Assembly (NCBI GenBank): GCA_030615205.1 | Contig: JAUWZS010000002.1 | Location: 257,212-321,211 of the forward strand | Reading direction: 5' to 3' | Source of the DNA: Candidatus Aenigmatarchaeota archaeon | GTDB lineage: Archaea; Aenigmatarchaeota; Aenigmatarchaeia; CG10238-14; SCSR01 | DNA: 64,000 nucleotides | Part shown: one piece after another, positions 41,729-50,610 of the stretch | Layout: every line of letters starts with the position of its first letter | Numbering within the stretch: the first letter of the stretch is position 1 | Made by a program: the position numbers and the translations under genes | The notes under the pieces: model-generated | Told to the model about the DNA's origin: nothing | What the model saw: only the letters and a program-made list of their open reading frames with translations | Databases searched by the model: none

Positions 41729-42469
41729 TTAATTTTCTTTATTTCCAAAGATAAAATCTTTTATTTTTCTCTGCCAGTTCTTTTCCTGCAACAGTTGCGT
41801 AGTAATCCAGCTCTTTCGCACATAGGAAGGCAATCTCTTACGCTTTTTTATGAGCATGTCGACAAACTTGATCGTGCGCTCGTCATGAGGATAACCAACG
41901 CCAAAATCAACACCAACACGTTTTTTAATCTCTTCGATAGCCCGATCGCGCTCCACCTTAGCGATTATAGATGCTGCCCCAACTATTGTATATTTTTTAT
42001 CCGCTCCATTCTCAGCAATTATCTTTACGTTTTTATCGTTTAAGTGACTCATAACAAGCTGTTTGAATTTTTCAGGTCTAGAAGTCAACGCATCGAGATA
42101 AATTTCATCGCCGCCACCAATGTCTATTATCTCTGCCATTGTCCTGGCTTCAATCATGTTTAGATTTATTTTTTTACCTCTATAATTATCGATTTTACAC
42201 GACGGGATTGATATCGGTATTATGCTGGACACGATGCTGTGCTTTTGTATGATTTTTTTTATTTTTTTGTAGAGTTCTTCACGTTTTTTTGGCGTCAGCA
42301 ACTTGGAATCTTTCACACCAATTTTCGCCAATTTTTTCTCAATACCTTTTTCAAAAGTTATCCCGCAGATTACCATCGGTCCTAACAGTGCACCCCTGCC
42401 TGCTTCATCAATACCTGTTATCAAAATTCGCTTTTTCCTGCTTCTTTTTTTCTTTTTCATATCCAACAT
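41729..42469 (-). CDS. rnhB: ribonuclease HII
   Basis: Cleaves RNA in RNA-DNA hybrids and removes ribonucleotides from DNA. ITGIDEAGRGALLGPMVICG carries the catalytic Asp-Glu pair. KYTIVGAASIIAKVERDRAI and DFGVGYPHDERTIKFV are further RNase HII signatures, and EIYLDAL supplies another acidic residue. The N-terminus has a Lys/Arg-rich leader of about 13 residues. Length 246 is a little above average. Confidence 0.94.
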   Translation of the reverse strand: MLDMKKKKRSRKKRILITGIDEAGRGALLGPMVICGITFEKGIEKKLAKIGVKDSKLLTPKKREELYKKIKKIIQKHSIVSSIIPISIPSCKIDNYRGKKINLNMIEARTMAEIIDIGGGDEIYLDALTSRPEKFKQLVMSHLNDKNVKIIAENGADKKYTIVGAASIIAKVERDRAIEEIKKRVGVDFGVGYPHDERTIKFVDMLIKKRKRLPSYVRKSWITTQLLQEKNWQRKIKDFIFGNKEN

Positions 42470-42473
42470 TTTT

Positions 42474-42881
42474 TTATATCCAATGCCCGTATCCCATCTT
42501 AAAAACCACTAAATCCTCAAAAATATCCCACAGAAGATGCAAAGCCACTGCTGAGAAAAATAAACCTATTAAGAAATAATCGTTTACTAGAATCAGCAAC
42601 GAGCCTCCGAAAGCACCGAAAAGAACTAAAAAATTATGAAACTTGTATTTTCTTCCCTTGCCGGATTCTACCACAGTTCTTAAATATAGATAACCAGACA
42701 TGCCTTTTTCTTTCCAAAGTATAAGATGATCCAAATCCACTACTGCTGTGCCTAAGCCTATTAAAACTAATTTTGTAAAATTAATCGCCAGATTTGGTTG
42801 AACTGCAAAATAGAACAACCCAGCCAGCAATAGATGTACAGCTACATGAATCATAGCATAACCATATTTAATATTTTCCAT
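42474..42881 (-). CDS. multi-pass membrane protein, DUF457/YdjM-like candidate (135 aa)
   Basis: Four hydrophobic segments (about 10-27, 32-49, 85-103 and 106-124). VVDLDHLILWKEKGMSGYLY and LHLLWDIFEDL carry His/Asp residues at membrane edges, as in membrane-bound metal-dependent hydrolase-like proteins. The family assignment is tentative. It ends four bases before rnhB on the same strand. Confidence 0.5.
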   Translation of the reverse strand: MENIKYGYAMIHVAVHLLLAGLFYFAVQPNLAINFTKLVLIGLGTAVVDLDHLILWKEKGMSGYLYLRTVVESGKGRKYKFHNFLVLFGAFGGSLLILVNDYFLIGLFFSAVALHLLWDIFEDLVVFKMGYGHWI

Positions 42882-42928
42882 TTAATCACTGAACACTCAA
42901 TTTATTTATTTACTCCATACTACTTTAT

Positions 42929-43417
42929 ATGGTTGATTTAGAAAAAATAAAAATTCAGATTCTTGAAGGAACATCCATTGAAAAAATATTATCTAGATTT
43001 GACTGGTCTGGATTTGAAAAAGCTGTGGCAGAAATATTCTTAACGAATGGTTTCACTGTAGAGAGAAATTTCCGTTTTAAGACTAAGCAAAGATATGAGA
43101 TTGATATAATCGCGTCTAGAGCTGGAAAAATTATTTGTGTAGATTGCAAGGGATGGAGAGAAGGCAGAAACAAAAAGCATGCCATTGTAAAAGCAGCTGA
43201 AAAACAAAAAGAACGTGTAAAACAGCTTAAAAACTTTGTATCAAAAAACCCGATAGCGCAGAGCTCATTGAAAATATTAAAAATTAGCGAAGCACAGCAA
43301 ACTTACATCCCAATGATTGTAACTCTGCTCGAAGAAGATTTAAAAAAGTATGACAGTAACACATTTGTTGTGCCTGTTTGGAAGCTGAATTCGTTCTTAA
43401 ACTCCACCTCCTTTTAA
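42929..43417 (+). CDS. Mrr/RecB-like PD-(D/E)XK nuclease (162 aa)
   Basis: The restriction-endonuclease-like core is clear: FEKAVAEIFLTNGFTVERNF (first helix and Glu), KQRYEIDIIASRAGKIICVD (Asp), then DCKGW (the D/E-x-K step). A long Lys-rich helix KHAIVKAAEKQKERVKQLKN follows. This is the Mrr_cat/Hjc-like group, seen in stand-alone archaeal repair or defence nucleases. No methylase or specificity subunit is adjacent. It is divergent from the 42474 gene. Confidence 0.72.
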   Translation: MVDLEKIKIQILEGTSIEKILSRFDWSGFEKAVAEIFLTNGFTVERNFRFKTKQRYEIDIIASRAGKIICVDCKGWREGRNKKHAIVKAAEKQKERVKQLKNFVSKNPIAQSSLKILKISEAQQTYIPMIVTLLEEDLKKYDSNTFVVPVWKLNSFLNSTSF

Positions 43418-43540
43418 GCCATGTCTAGTTTTTAAATTCTTTTCGAAAAGAATAAAATTCTAGTATTTAAATGTTTACGTTAAATTTATTTGTAGAAAAT
43501 TTTAATGAACTACGCTGAAAAGTGAGCCGGAGGTTGAAAA

Positions 43541-44140
43541 ATGTCTGCAAAAAGATCTGTAAAGAAAACTGAAAAGAACCCGTTTTGTATAAGAATTGAG
43601 AATATCGTGGCGTCTGCTGCGTTCGGTGTCGACATACCACTTGAAAGTGTTGTTTCAAAGCTCGAGGGTATGGAGTACGAACCAGAGCAGTTTCCTGGAT
43701 TGGTGTACAGAATTAAAAAACCCAAAGCCGCTGCACTGATTTTCGGCTCTGGTAAGGTAGTGTGCACAGGAGCACATAGCCTAACTGACGTGAGGACTGT
43801 TTTTAAAAAGGTTGTTAGTGTTGTCCAAAAAGCTGGTGTTAAAGTGCCAAAGGGATTCAAAATACAAGTGGAGAACATCGTTGCGTCAGCGAAGCTAGAT
43901 GGGAGGCTAAATCTTGACACCATTGCATTTAATTTAGAAAATTCTGAGTACGAACCAGAGCAGTTTCCTGGATTGGTGTACAGGATGAAAAAACCTAAAG
44001 TGGCTTTCCTTCTATTCGGCTCTGGTAAGGTAGTGTGCACAGGAGCAAGGAAAATAGAGGATGTTAGTGTAGCAGTTGCTAAAGTATCAAGAATACTCAA
44101 AAAACTTGGCGCTATGGTAAAAGTAAAAAAAATAAAATGA
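43541..44140 (+). CDS. tbp: TATA-box-binding protein (TBP)
   Basis: The general transcription factor that recognises archaeal TATA boxes. Two saddle repeats are visible (residues about 15-95 and 106-186), each with NIVASA, EYEPEQFPGLVYR, a Lys/Pro-rich turn and LFGSGKVVCTGA. A basic extension is present at both ends (KVKKIK at the C-terminus), whereas many archaeal TBPs end in an acidic tail. The two halves share long exact DNA matches (see the separate repeat entry). Confidence 0.95.
   Translation: MSAKRSVKKTEKNPFCIRIENIVASAAFGVDIPLESVVSKLEGMEYEPEQFPGLVYRIKKPKAAALIFGSGKVVCTGAHSLTDVRTVFKKVVSVVQKAGVKVPKGFKIQVENIVASAKLDGRLNLDTIAFNLENSEYEPEQFPGLVYRMKKPKVAFLLFGSGKVVCTGARKIEDVSVAVAKVSRILKKLGAMVKVKKIK
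43673..44047 (+). repeat. two exact intragenic DNA repeats between the TBP halves
   Basis: A 38-bp stretch at 43673-43710 is identical to 43946-43983, and a 33-bp stretch at 43742-43774 is identical to 44015-44047. Both are offset by exactly 273 bp (91 codons). Third codon positions match as well, while the sequence between the blocks differs at many sites. This points to recent homogenisation of the two halves. Confidence 0.9.
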
Positions 44141-44257
44141 AAAAATAAAACTGTTAAGAAGATTTATTTGATGGACAATTTTCTCTAATTTTTTAATTTT
44201 TTTCGATTTCTAACTTCTGTGAATTTCTAATCTCTTCGGAAGTTTGGTCTCATAAAT

Positions 44258-44284
44258 AAGAAGTTATTTAAACTCCAACTTCTT
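44258..44284. promoter_or_regulatory. 8-bp dyad upstream of mcm
   Basis: AAGAAGTT (44258-44265) and AACTTCTT (44277-44284) are perfect inverted arms around an 11-base AT-rich centre (ATTTAAACTCC), about 65 bp before the mcm ATG. It could be a regulator site. The remaining 44141-44257 is T-rich, consistent with termination after tbp. Confidence 0.35.
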
Positions 44285-44348
44285 TTGGAGAGTTTGCAGA
44301 ATTTGGTTACTAATAATACTCTCAAAAACGTAGAAAAGTTTGAGGACC

Positions 44349-46355
44349 ATGGAGCGTGAAGAGCTTACTGAAAAATTTTCTGAATTTTTGAATGAATTCT
44401 ATATGGACGAGCTAGTCACAGCCCTAACTGAAAACAAAAAATCAGTTTCGATAGATTTCTCTCTACTCGACAAATTCGATGTGGAACTTGCAGACTGTAT
44501 TTTTGAAACTCCAGAAGAGCTAATGGAGGCAGCAGAAGAAGCAGTTAAACAAATAGATACAGGGCTGGGAGAAGCCAGACTACGAGTACGGTTTTTCAAT
44601 TTACCAACGAGCAAGGAAATAAGAATAAGAAACATCCGTGCAGAACATATAGGAAAGCTGCTTGTTGTTGATGGTATAGTGAAGAAGGCGAGTGACATTC
44701 GTCCAGAAGTATCCGAGGGGATCTTCTCATGCCCGGAATGTGGAGCACGAATATCAGTAATCCAAACAGACCAGATGATGCGATCTCCAGGAAGATGCGG
44801 TTGTGGTTGTAAGCACGGCTTTAAGCTCATCGACCAACGTATGTATGACGCACGGTGGATTACAATAGAAGAACCGTTTGAGATAACAACAGGCGAACAA
44901 CCATCAAATATAACGGTATTTCTCAAAGAAGATTTAACATCACCACTTGTTCAGAATAGAACCGACCCTGGGAATAGGATAAAGATTGTTGGAGTCCTAA
45001 AGCAAATGCCTAAACGTGTTAAAGGCACGAAATCTAGGCAGCTTGAGATCTACATAGATGCGAACTATGTTGAACCTATAGAGGTCGGTTGGGAAGAGCT
45101 TCAAATAACACCAGAAGACGAGGGAAAGATTATCGAACTTTCGAAAGATCCTCTTATATATGAAAAACTTGTCAAATCTCTTGCACCAACAATATATGGG
45201 TTGAATGAAGTAAAAGAAGCAGTTATTCTTCAAATGTTCGCTGGTGAGCAGCATATACTTAAAGATAAAACAAAGGTACGTGGTAATATCCATGTCCTGT
45301 TAGTTGGTGATCCAAGTACCGCGAAGAGCCAAATAATGAAACTTTCTTCTACGCTTATACCAAGAGGTAAATATGCATCTGGCACTGCTGTCACAGGCGC
45401 TGGTCTTACGGCCACTGTAACACGTGATGAGCAATTCTTTGGTGGATGGGTCTTAGAAGCCGGTGCGCTCGTTCTTGCGAATAAATCCATATGTGCCATT
45501 GACGAGTTCAGCCATGTCTCGCCTAGTGACATGGTAAAACTGCAAGAAGCAATGTCTCTCGAGACGATTTCAATCGCAAAAGCATCCATAGTCGCGAGCC
45601 TGCCAGCTCAGACCGCTATATTGGCAGGAGCGAATCCAAAATTCGGTCGATTTGACCCATATATCCCAATAAGGGAGCAGCTTGATATAAACGAGGTTTT
45701 GCTAAGCCGATTTGATCTTCGTTTTGCCTTGCGGGATGTTCCAAACCCAGAGACGGACAAGAAGATAGCCGAGCATATACTAAAAATGAGACATTTTGAA
45801 TCAGATGCTGCAGTGCCAGAGATCGATCCGTTACTGCTTAGAAAATACATAGCATACGCACGCGCGAATATAAGCCCAGTGTTGACAAAAGAAGCAGGTG
45901 AGAAGCTCAAGGAATTTTATTTGCAGATGAGAAGCAGAAGTGGGGAAGATTCGCCGGTGTCAATAACGCTTAGACAGTACGACTCCTTGATACGCCTCTC
46001 AGAAGCATCAGCAAAAATACGCTTATCCGAAACGGTTGACTCGGAAGATGCACAACGCGCGATAAGACTCATGAGTTTCTCGCTCAGACAGTTCGGATTC
46101 GAGCCTGAAACCGGAAAGATAGACATAGACCGAGTAGAAGGACAAAAAATGACATCCGTGCAGCGTAGCAAAACTAAAATAATGATAGATATTATAAACG
46201 CGCTTGAAGCAGAAGTTGGGAAAGACATACCAAAAGAAGAAGTTATAAGACGTGCGAAAGAAGAAGGACTTGACAACGCAGAAGATATGTTGAACATGAT
46301 GCTACGAGAGGGTGTGCTCTACCAACCAAATCCAAATATTGTAAGAAAAATTTAA
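44349..46355 (+). CDS. mcm: replicative helicase MCM (668 aa)
   Basis: The hexameric replicative helicase. The N-terminal part includes a zinc site (CPECG...CGCGCKHG). The AAA+ core has LVGDPSTAKSQIMKLS (Walker A), ICAIDEFSHVSPSDMVKLQE (Walker B) and LLSRFDLRFAL (arginine finger). A C-terminal winged helix follows (AKEEGLDNAEDMLNMMLREG). I chose the ATG at 44349 over the in-frame TTG at 44340. No intein was seen. It lies 22 bp upstream of the RPA-like gene, a functional replication pair. Confidence 0.95.
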   Translation: MEREELTEKFSEFLNEFYMDELVTALTENKKSVSIDFSLLDKFDVELADCIFETPEELMEAAEEAVKQIDTGLGEARLRVRFFNLPTSKEIRIRNIRAEHIGKLLVVDGIVKKASDIRPEVSEGIFSCPECGARISVIQTDQMMRSPGRCGCGCKHGFKLIDQRMYDARWITIEEPFEITTGEQPSNITVFLKEDLTSPLVQNRTDPGNRIKIVGVLKQMPKRVKGTKSRQLEIYIDANYVEPIEVGWEELQITPEDEGKIIELSKDPLIYEKLVKSLAPTIYGLNEVKEAVILQMFAGEQHILKDKTKVRGNIHVLLVGDPSTAKSQIMKLSSTLIPRGKYASGTAVTGAGLTATVTRDEQFFGGWVLEAGALVLANKSICAIDEFSHVSPSDMVKLQEAMSLETISIAKASIVASLPAQTAILAGANPKFGRFDPYIPIREQLDINEVLLSRFDLRFALRDVPNPETDKKIAEHILKMRHFESDAAVPEIDPLLLRKYIAYARANISPVLTKEAGEKLKEFYLQMRSRSGEDSPVSITLRQYDSLIRLSEASAKIRLSETVDSEDAQRAIRLMSFSLRQFGFEPETGKIDIDRVEGQKMTSVQRSKTKIMIDIINALEAEVGKDIPKEEVIRRAKEEGLDNAEDMLNMMLREGVLYQPNPNIVRKI

Positions 46356-46377
46356 TGTTTAAACAACAAGTGATAAA

Positions 46378-47106
46378 ATGGTAAAACGATTGATTGCAAA
46401 AAAAGTGCAAATATCCGACATTACAAATGGGAATTATTTTGCAGGCAGAAGAGAGGGCATGGAGCCGTCGTATGTTATAACACCGCTCGGTGAAAAACTA
46501 TCGCGCATAAATATAATTGCAACTATTACCGACAAATTTTTGAGCGAAGATAGTAATTATTCGAGCATTACGATAGATGATAGTACTGACGTTATTCGCG
46601 CCAAGGCTTTCAGGGAAGACGTAAAAATATTCAAAGGCCTGCAAAAAGGCGAGCTTGTTATTGTTATAGGAAAAATAAAGGAGTATCAAAATGAGGTTTA
46701 CATAAATGCTGAGATTGCCAGAGCAGTCGAGCCGAATTACGAGGCTCTGCGCAGGCTTGAGATTTTAAATCAAATAAACGAACGGAAAAAATTAATAGAC
46801 AACCTGAGAAAGATTAAAGCCCGTATGACAGATGAGAACCTCAAGGAATATGCAAAGAAAATGGGAATAGAAAAAGAGGCACTGGAAGTTATTTTCGAAA
46901 AGAAAGAGCCCGATTACAAACCGAAAATACTCGAAATTATCGCAAGCTTAGACGATGGCAGCGGTGTTGAGATTGTGAAACTTTTTGAATTATCAAAGCT
47001 TCCTGATAATGTAATAGAGCGTACTGTGGATGAGCTGCTTGCAGATGGTTATCTGTTTGAACCGTCGGTTGGGAAGTTCCGTGCAATTAAATCTACTAGT
47101 TCTTAG
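46378..47106 (+). CDS. RPA-like single-stranded-DNA-binding protein (242 aa)
   Basis: An OB-fold (residues about 40-120: RINIIATITDKFLSEDSNYS, SITIDDSTDVIRAKAF, GELVIVIGKIKEYQNEVYIN) is followed by a helical linker and a C-terminal winged helix (about 185-240; VEIVKLFELSKLPDNVIERT). This is the plan of RPA32-type subunits and archaeal Rpa-associated proteins. It directly follows mcm and should be co-transcribed with it. Confidence 0.85.
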   Translation: MVKRLIAKKVQISDITNGNYFAGRREGMEPSYVITPLGEKLSRINIIATITDKFLSEDSNYSSITIDDSTDVIRAKAFREDVKIFKGLQKGELVIVIGKIKEYQNEVYINAEIARAVEPNYEALRRLEILNQINERKKLIDNLRKIKARMTDENLKEYAKKMGIEKEALEVIFEKKEPDYKPKILEIIASLDDGSGVEIVKLFELSKLPDNVIERTVDELLADGYLFEPSVGKFRAIKSTSS

Positions 47107-47186
47107 TTACTTTTTTATTTAAGAGTGTTTGGAGGTGGAAGAGTTAAAAAATCTTGTTTAATTATATTTTATTTGATATTATAATT

Positions 47187-48629
47187 ATGAAATTGATCAG
47201 TTTGAGAAGAAACGTTATATATCTATTTTTATTTTCTCTTTTTCTATTTTTTGTATACTTAAGTTTTTATGACAACGTTTTGTGGTGGGATGAAGCAGAA
47301 TACATGACCTTAGCTAGAAATTTATTAAAAGATTTAACACAATTTACTTTGTTTGAAAAATATACAGCACTTTTTAAACCACCTCTATTACCTTATCTTT
47401 TAAGTATAGTTTTTAGATTTACAGGATTTAATGAAATTGTAGCAAAGCTAATACCTCCTCTTTTTGGAGTTTTAACTTTATTCGTTCTATATGTTTTTTC
47501 AATAAAAATTTTTAGAAAAGAATCGTTAGCCTTTTTAACAGTTATTTTTTTGGCAATTAACCCTCTTTTTATAAGAATGAGTACGCTGATTCTCAGTGAT
47601 ATACCTTTCCTTTTCTTTACTACACTTAGCTTGTATTTCTTCTATGAAGCTTTGAATAAAAAAAATTATTATTTCATTTATTCTGGAATTTTTGGTGGTT
47701 TATCTGCTTTAGCAAGATACCAAGGATTCATAATTTTAATCATATACGCCGTTTTCATCTGCTTGTATACATTAGTTAAAAGAAATAGAGACTTGATAAA
47801 AAACAAATATGTTTGGTTTCTACCAATTGTGTTTATATTAACATTTTCACCTTGGATTCTTTTTTCTTATTTTACAAGAGGGAATCCATTACAATTTTAT
47901 TATGATCAAATTTGGGCCGGAAGTTGGCACGGATCACAACCAGTTACATATTATTTATTTAAATTTTCTTCTGGTATATTAACGCCACCACTTTTTATTT
48001 TATTTATAGTTGGAGTCTTAATCGGTGTTCGAAAATATTTTAAACAATATTCACTCCTTCTTTTATGGATTTCCGTATTTTTTATAATTTTCTCTTCAGT
48101 AGGGCATAAAGAAGAAAGATATCTTATTGAGATTCTGCCACTATGCAGTATTTTCATCACTTTGGGTATCAGTAAAATTTGGAAGTTAAAATTATTAAAT
48201 GTGAAATCCTCAAATACAAAATGGTTTATATTATTTTTTATTATAATTTTAGCATTTACATATCAAGGCTCAATTTATTATTTTAAAAATGCAAATCTAT
48301 CATCAAGGCTAGCAATTAAAGAAGCTTCATTATATTTGAATGAAAACACGCCAGAAGACAGTATAATCATAACCAATTCCCTCGGTACACTTGGTTATTA
48401 TTCTGAAAGAAAATCCATCAGATATTTGGATTACCAAAATAGAAATGAATTTTTTTGTCGCGTGAAAAATGAAAATGTTAGTCATGCATTAGTTAATCAA
48501 TTTGACACTTCACCAGAATATACATATACTCTTGAGCGGACACCATATTTCGAAACTTTTCATTTGAGCTCAGATAAAAGCGCGAAAGTATACAGAGTTA
48601 AGAATGAGATTGTAGAGGTGCTTTGTTGA
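47187..48629 (+). CDS. GT39/PMT-family membrane glycosyltransferase (480 aa)
   Basis: A multi-pass GT-C enzyme. After the first helix comes LWWDEAEYMTLARNLL with the acidic pair (DE) that defines the active site. PLLPYLLSIVF and a GGLSALARYQGFIILI region follow, with about ten helices and a C-terminal soluble part. Such enzymes transfer sugars from lipid-phosphate donors to extracytoplasmic acceptors. It is markedly AT-rich compared with mcm and rpa. ATG 47187 is preferred to TTG 47154. The next gene overlaps by four bases and could make the donor. Confidence 0.82.
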   Translation: MKLISLRRNVIYLFLFSLFLFFVYLSFYDNVLWWDEAEYMTLARNLLKDLTQFTLFEKYTALFKPPLLPYLLSIVFRFTGFNEIVAKLIPPLFGVLTLFVLYVFSIKIFRKESLAFLTVIFLAINPLFIRMSTLILSDIPFLFFTTLSLYFFYEALNKKNYYFIYSGIFGGLSALARYQGFIILIIYAVFICLYTLVKRNRDLIKNKYVWFLPIVFILTFSPWILFSYFTRGNPLQFYYDQIWAGSWHGSQPVTYYLFKFSSGILTPPLFILFIVGVLIGVRKYFKQYSLLLLWISVFFIIFSSVGHKEERYLIEILPLCSIFITLGISKIWKLKLLNVKSSNTKWFILFFIIILAFTYQGSIYYFKNANLSSRLAIKEASLYLNENTPEDSIIITNSLGTLGYYSERKSIRYLDYQNRNEFFCRVKNENVSHALVNQFDTSPEYTYTLERTPYFETFHLSSDKSAKVYRVKNEIVEVLC

Positions 48630-49381
48630 AATATAGAAAAAACGTAAAAATCGCAGTTATAGTACCAACTTATGAAGAAGAAGAGATTATTGACAAATTC
48701 ATTATAAAATTGAAAAAAAGCTTACGAAACAAAAATTTCAGATTGATTTTAGTAGACGATTCACCTAATATGCTAACCGTTAAGAAGGCGAGATTAATTG
48801 CAGATGAATTAGATGTAGATATCTCTATCCACCATAGAACCAAAAAATTTGGAAAAGGCTCTGCTGTAGCTGATGGACTGAAAATGGTAAATAAAGAAGA
48901 TGTTATTGTGATTATAGATGCTGATCTTGAATATGACCCAAAAGAAATTATACCTATGATGGAAAAACTGAAAGAAGCGGATATTATTGTATCTGTAAGA
49001 AAAAGAAAAGATATATTTTATAGACAAATACTTGCATTTGGTTTTAAGATACTAACAGCTGTTTTGTTCAATCTAAATTTCGATACGCAAAGCGGACTGA
49101 AAGTTCTGAAAAAGGGAGTAGGAAAGAAACTTAAGATAGAAACTAAAGGCTGGGCTTGGGACGTTGAGTTTCTATATAAAATTAAAAAGAAAGGGTATAA
49201 AATTCTATTACATCAAATTATTTTTAAACCTAGAAAATATGGTCATTCAAAGATACATCCATTTAGCTCAAGTATAAAAATGTTTATTAATCTTTTTAAA
49301 TTATTCATTAACCTACGTCTTGAGAATTTCATACAGAGGAATTTCAAATATAATAAAAATAAATGCAAATTGCTTAAATAA
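48626..49381 (+). CDS. GT2 glycosyltransferase, dolichyl-phosphate-sugar synthase-like (251 aa)
   Basis: A GT-A fold: VKIAVIVPTYEEEEIIDKFI, LILVDDSP, KGSAVADGLK, then DADLEYDPKEI as the metal-binding DxD-type motif, QSGLKVLKKG and the KTKGWAWDVEFLYK-like segment. This matches DPM1-type polyprenyl-phosphate glycosyltransferases. It starts at a TTG (48623 or 48626) inside the stop of the GT39 gene. The pair would build and use a lipid-linked sugar for surface glycosylation, consistent with the many sequons of the surface proteins. Confidence 0.85.
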   Translation: MKYRKNVKIAVIVPTYEEEEIIDKFIIKLKKSLRNKNFRLILVDDSPNMLTVKKARLIADELDVDISIHHRTKKFGKGSAVADGLKMVNKEDVIVIIDADLEYDPKEIIPMMEKLKEADIIVSVRKRKDIFYRQILAFGFKILTAVLFNLNFDTQSGLKVLKKGVGKKLKIETKGWAWDVEFLYKIKKKGYKILLHQIIFKPRKYGHSKIHPFSSSIKMFINLFKLFINLRLENFIQRNFKYNKNKCKLLK

Positions 49382-49429
49382 TTACAAAGAATAGTTACAT
49401 AGAGTAAAAAAACTGGGATTGTGATAAAA

Positions 49430-49843
49430 ATGGGATCAGAAAACTACGAAAAGATGCTAAAGTCTGCAATGGAAAAACTGCCAAAAAAGAACGCAGAGAA
49501 GAAGAGATTTGAAATGCCTCGGATCGTTTCTTTCATACAAGGCAATAAAACTATCATCAAAAATTTCAGTGAAATACTTTCAGCATTGCGTAGAGACAAA
49601 AGACATCTATCAAAGTTTTTATTCAAACAGCTGGCCACGCCAGGAAACGTAGAAGGCGACATGCTTGTTCTGCAAAGAAAAGTACAGAGTTCACTGCTCC
49701 AGAAAAAGTTGGGAGATTATATAAAAGAATATGTTCTTTGTAAAGTTTGCGGCGAACCTGATACGATAGTTATGAAAGAAGATAGAATTACATTTATGAA
49801 ATGTGAAGCATGTGGCGCAAGGTCGCCTGTTATGGAAATTTGA
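49430..49843 (+). CDS. translation initiation factor aIF2-beta
   Basis: It carries the aIF2-beta/eIF5 core (PRIVSFIQGNKTIIKNFSEI, LSKFLFKQLATPGNVEGDML) and the C-terminal zinc ribbon CKVCGEPDTIV...CEACGARSP. About 137 residues, normal for archaea. ATG 49430 is preferred to GTG 49421. It forms the usual tandem with the DUF424 gene. Confidence 0.93.
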   Translation: MGSENYEKMLKSAMEKLPKKNAEKKRFEMPRIVSFIQGNKTIIKNFSEILSALRRDKRHLSKFLFKQLATPGNVEGDMLVLQRKVQSSLLQKKLGDYIKEYVLCKVCGEPDTIVMKEDRITFMKCEACGARSPVMEI

Positions 49844-49845
49844 AT

Positions 49846-49877
49846 GATGAAAATAAATTGTGATGGAAATAAACTGT
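49846..49877. repeat. 16-bp tandem duplication at the DUF424 start
   Basis: GATGAAAATAAATTGT (49846-49861) is followed by GATGGAAATAAACTGT (49862-49877), 14 of 16 bases identical. Each holds an ATG; only the second is in frame with DUF424. It is of the same kind as the duplication at 7226. Confidence 0.8.
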
Positions 49878-50186
49878 GATGAAATGTTCTGGGGAAGGGT
49901 CTTTGGTGTTAAGCGGGAAATAGTCCTTGCAATCTGCGACGATGATATCCTTGACAAAGAAATAAAAACAAAAAAATTTAACGTAAAGGTCAGCAAAAAT
50001 TTTTACGGCGAGAAGATTATCGAAGACGAAGCTACTGCTTTGCGTATGATGAAACGCTGCACTATTGCAAATCTAATTGGAAAGCGAATCGTCAATCTCG
50101 CAAAAAAACATGGTTTTATTACTGAAGAAAATATTATTTCTATTGGTGGCATCCCCCATGCGCAGTTCGTCAAGCTCGAAGTCTAA
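49863..50186 (+). CDS. DUF424 protein (aIF2-beta-linked), 107 aa
   Basis: A conserved archaeal small protein: FGVKREIVLAICDDDILDKE, FYGEKIIEDEATALRMMKRC and NLIGKRIVNLAKKHGFI, then IGGIPHAQFVKLEV. The DUF424 family is often next to aIF2-beta in archaea, as here. The function is unknown; a translation or RNA-linked role is inferred from context. The ATG at 49863 lies in the second copy of a 16-bp duplication. Confidence 0.85.
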   Translation: MEINCDEMFWGRVFGVKREIVLAICDDDILDKEIKTKKFNVKVSKNFYGEKIIEDEATALRMMKRCTIANLIGKRIVNLAKKHGFITEENIISIGGIPHAQFVKLEV

Positions 50187-50610
50187 AAAGTCCCTATTGA
50201 ATTCGCGAAAAGCACAATTTATGATTCTTACTGCTTTTGCGATGGTCAGCATCTTCTATCTTATAAGCAAATGGGTGGAACCTTATAATCTTCTCGATAC
50301 TGCCGAGGTCGTATTGATAGAAGAGCCTTTTGTTTTCAACAACATAAAAGAAAAAGCACTTGATGTTGTAAACACGAGCACAAGCTGCGAGGAGCTTGTA
50401 AGCAATTTGGGAGAGTATAAAATCTTTATAGAGGATTATGCTTTCAAAAAACTAATTGTTTATTTCGACTATACAGTTGGAACGCCATGCTATGAATATG
50501 ATCCGAATTTCCCGATTCTTGTAGTTTTTGATATGAAACTGCGTTCAGAAAAAATAATAATAAGAGACAAGTTCTATGGCTTCTGGCCACCAGGATCCGC
50601 ACCGTCTTGA
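50158..50610 (+). CDS. single-pass membrane protein with pilin-like N-terminus (150 aa)
   Basis: I start at the ATG at 50158, overlapping the DUF424 gene by 29 bases; a longer frame exists from 50077. A Ser/Lys-rich leader ends in NSRKAQFMILTAFAMVSIFY, resembling the RKxQF-type pseudopilin N-termini of small archaea. A beta-rich exterior follows with two Cys and LIVYFDYTVGTPCYEYD. It is probably an envelope or pilus-associated protein. It ends adjacent to the convergent giant surface gene. Confidence 0.65.
   Translation: MRSSSSSKSKKSLLNSRKAQFMILTAFAMVSIFYLISKWVEPYNLLDTAEVVLIEEPFVFNNIKEKALDVVNTSTSCEELVSNLGEYKIFIEDYAFKKLIVYFDYTVGTPCYEYDPNFPILVVFDMKLRSEKIIIRDKFYGFWPPGSAPS

Noticed and set aside
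43510..44100. 196-codon open frame opposite TBP
   Set aside because: Shadow of TBP; its apparent internal repeats are the TBP repeats read backwards.
44399..44926. 175-codon open frame opposite mcm
   Set aside because: Lies wholly within mcm, is Ser-rich as typical of reverse readings, and has no promoter or family motif.
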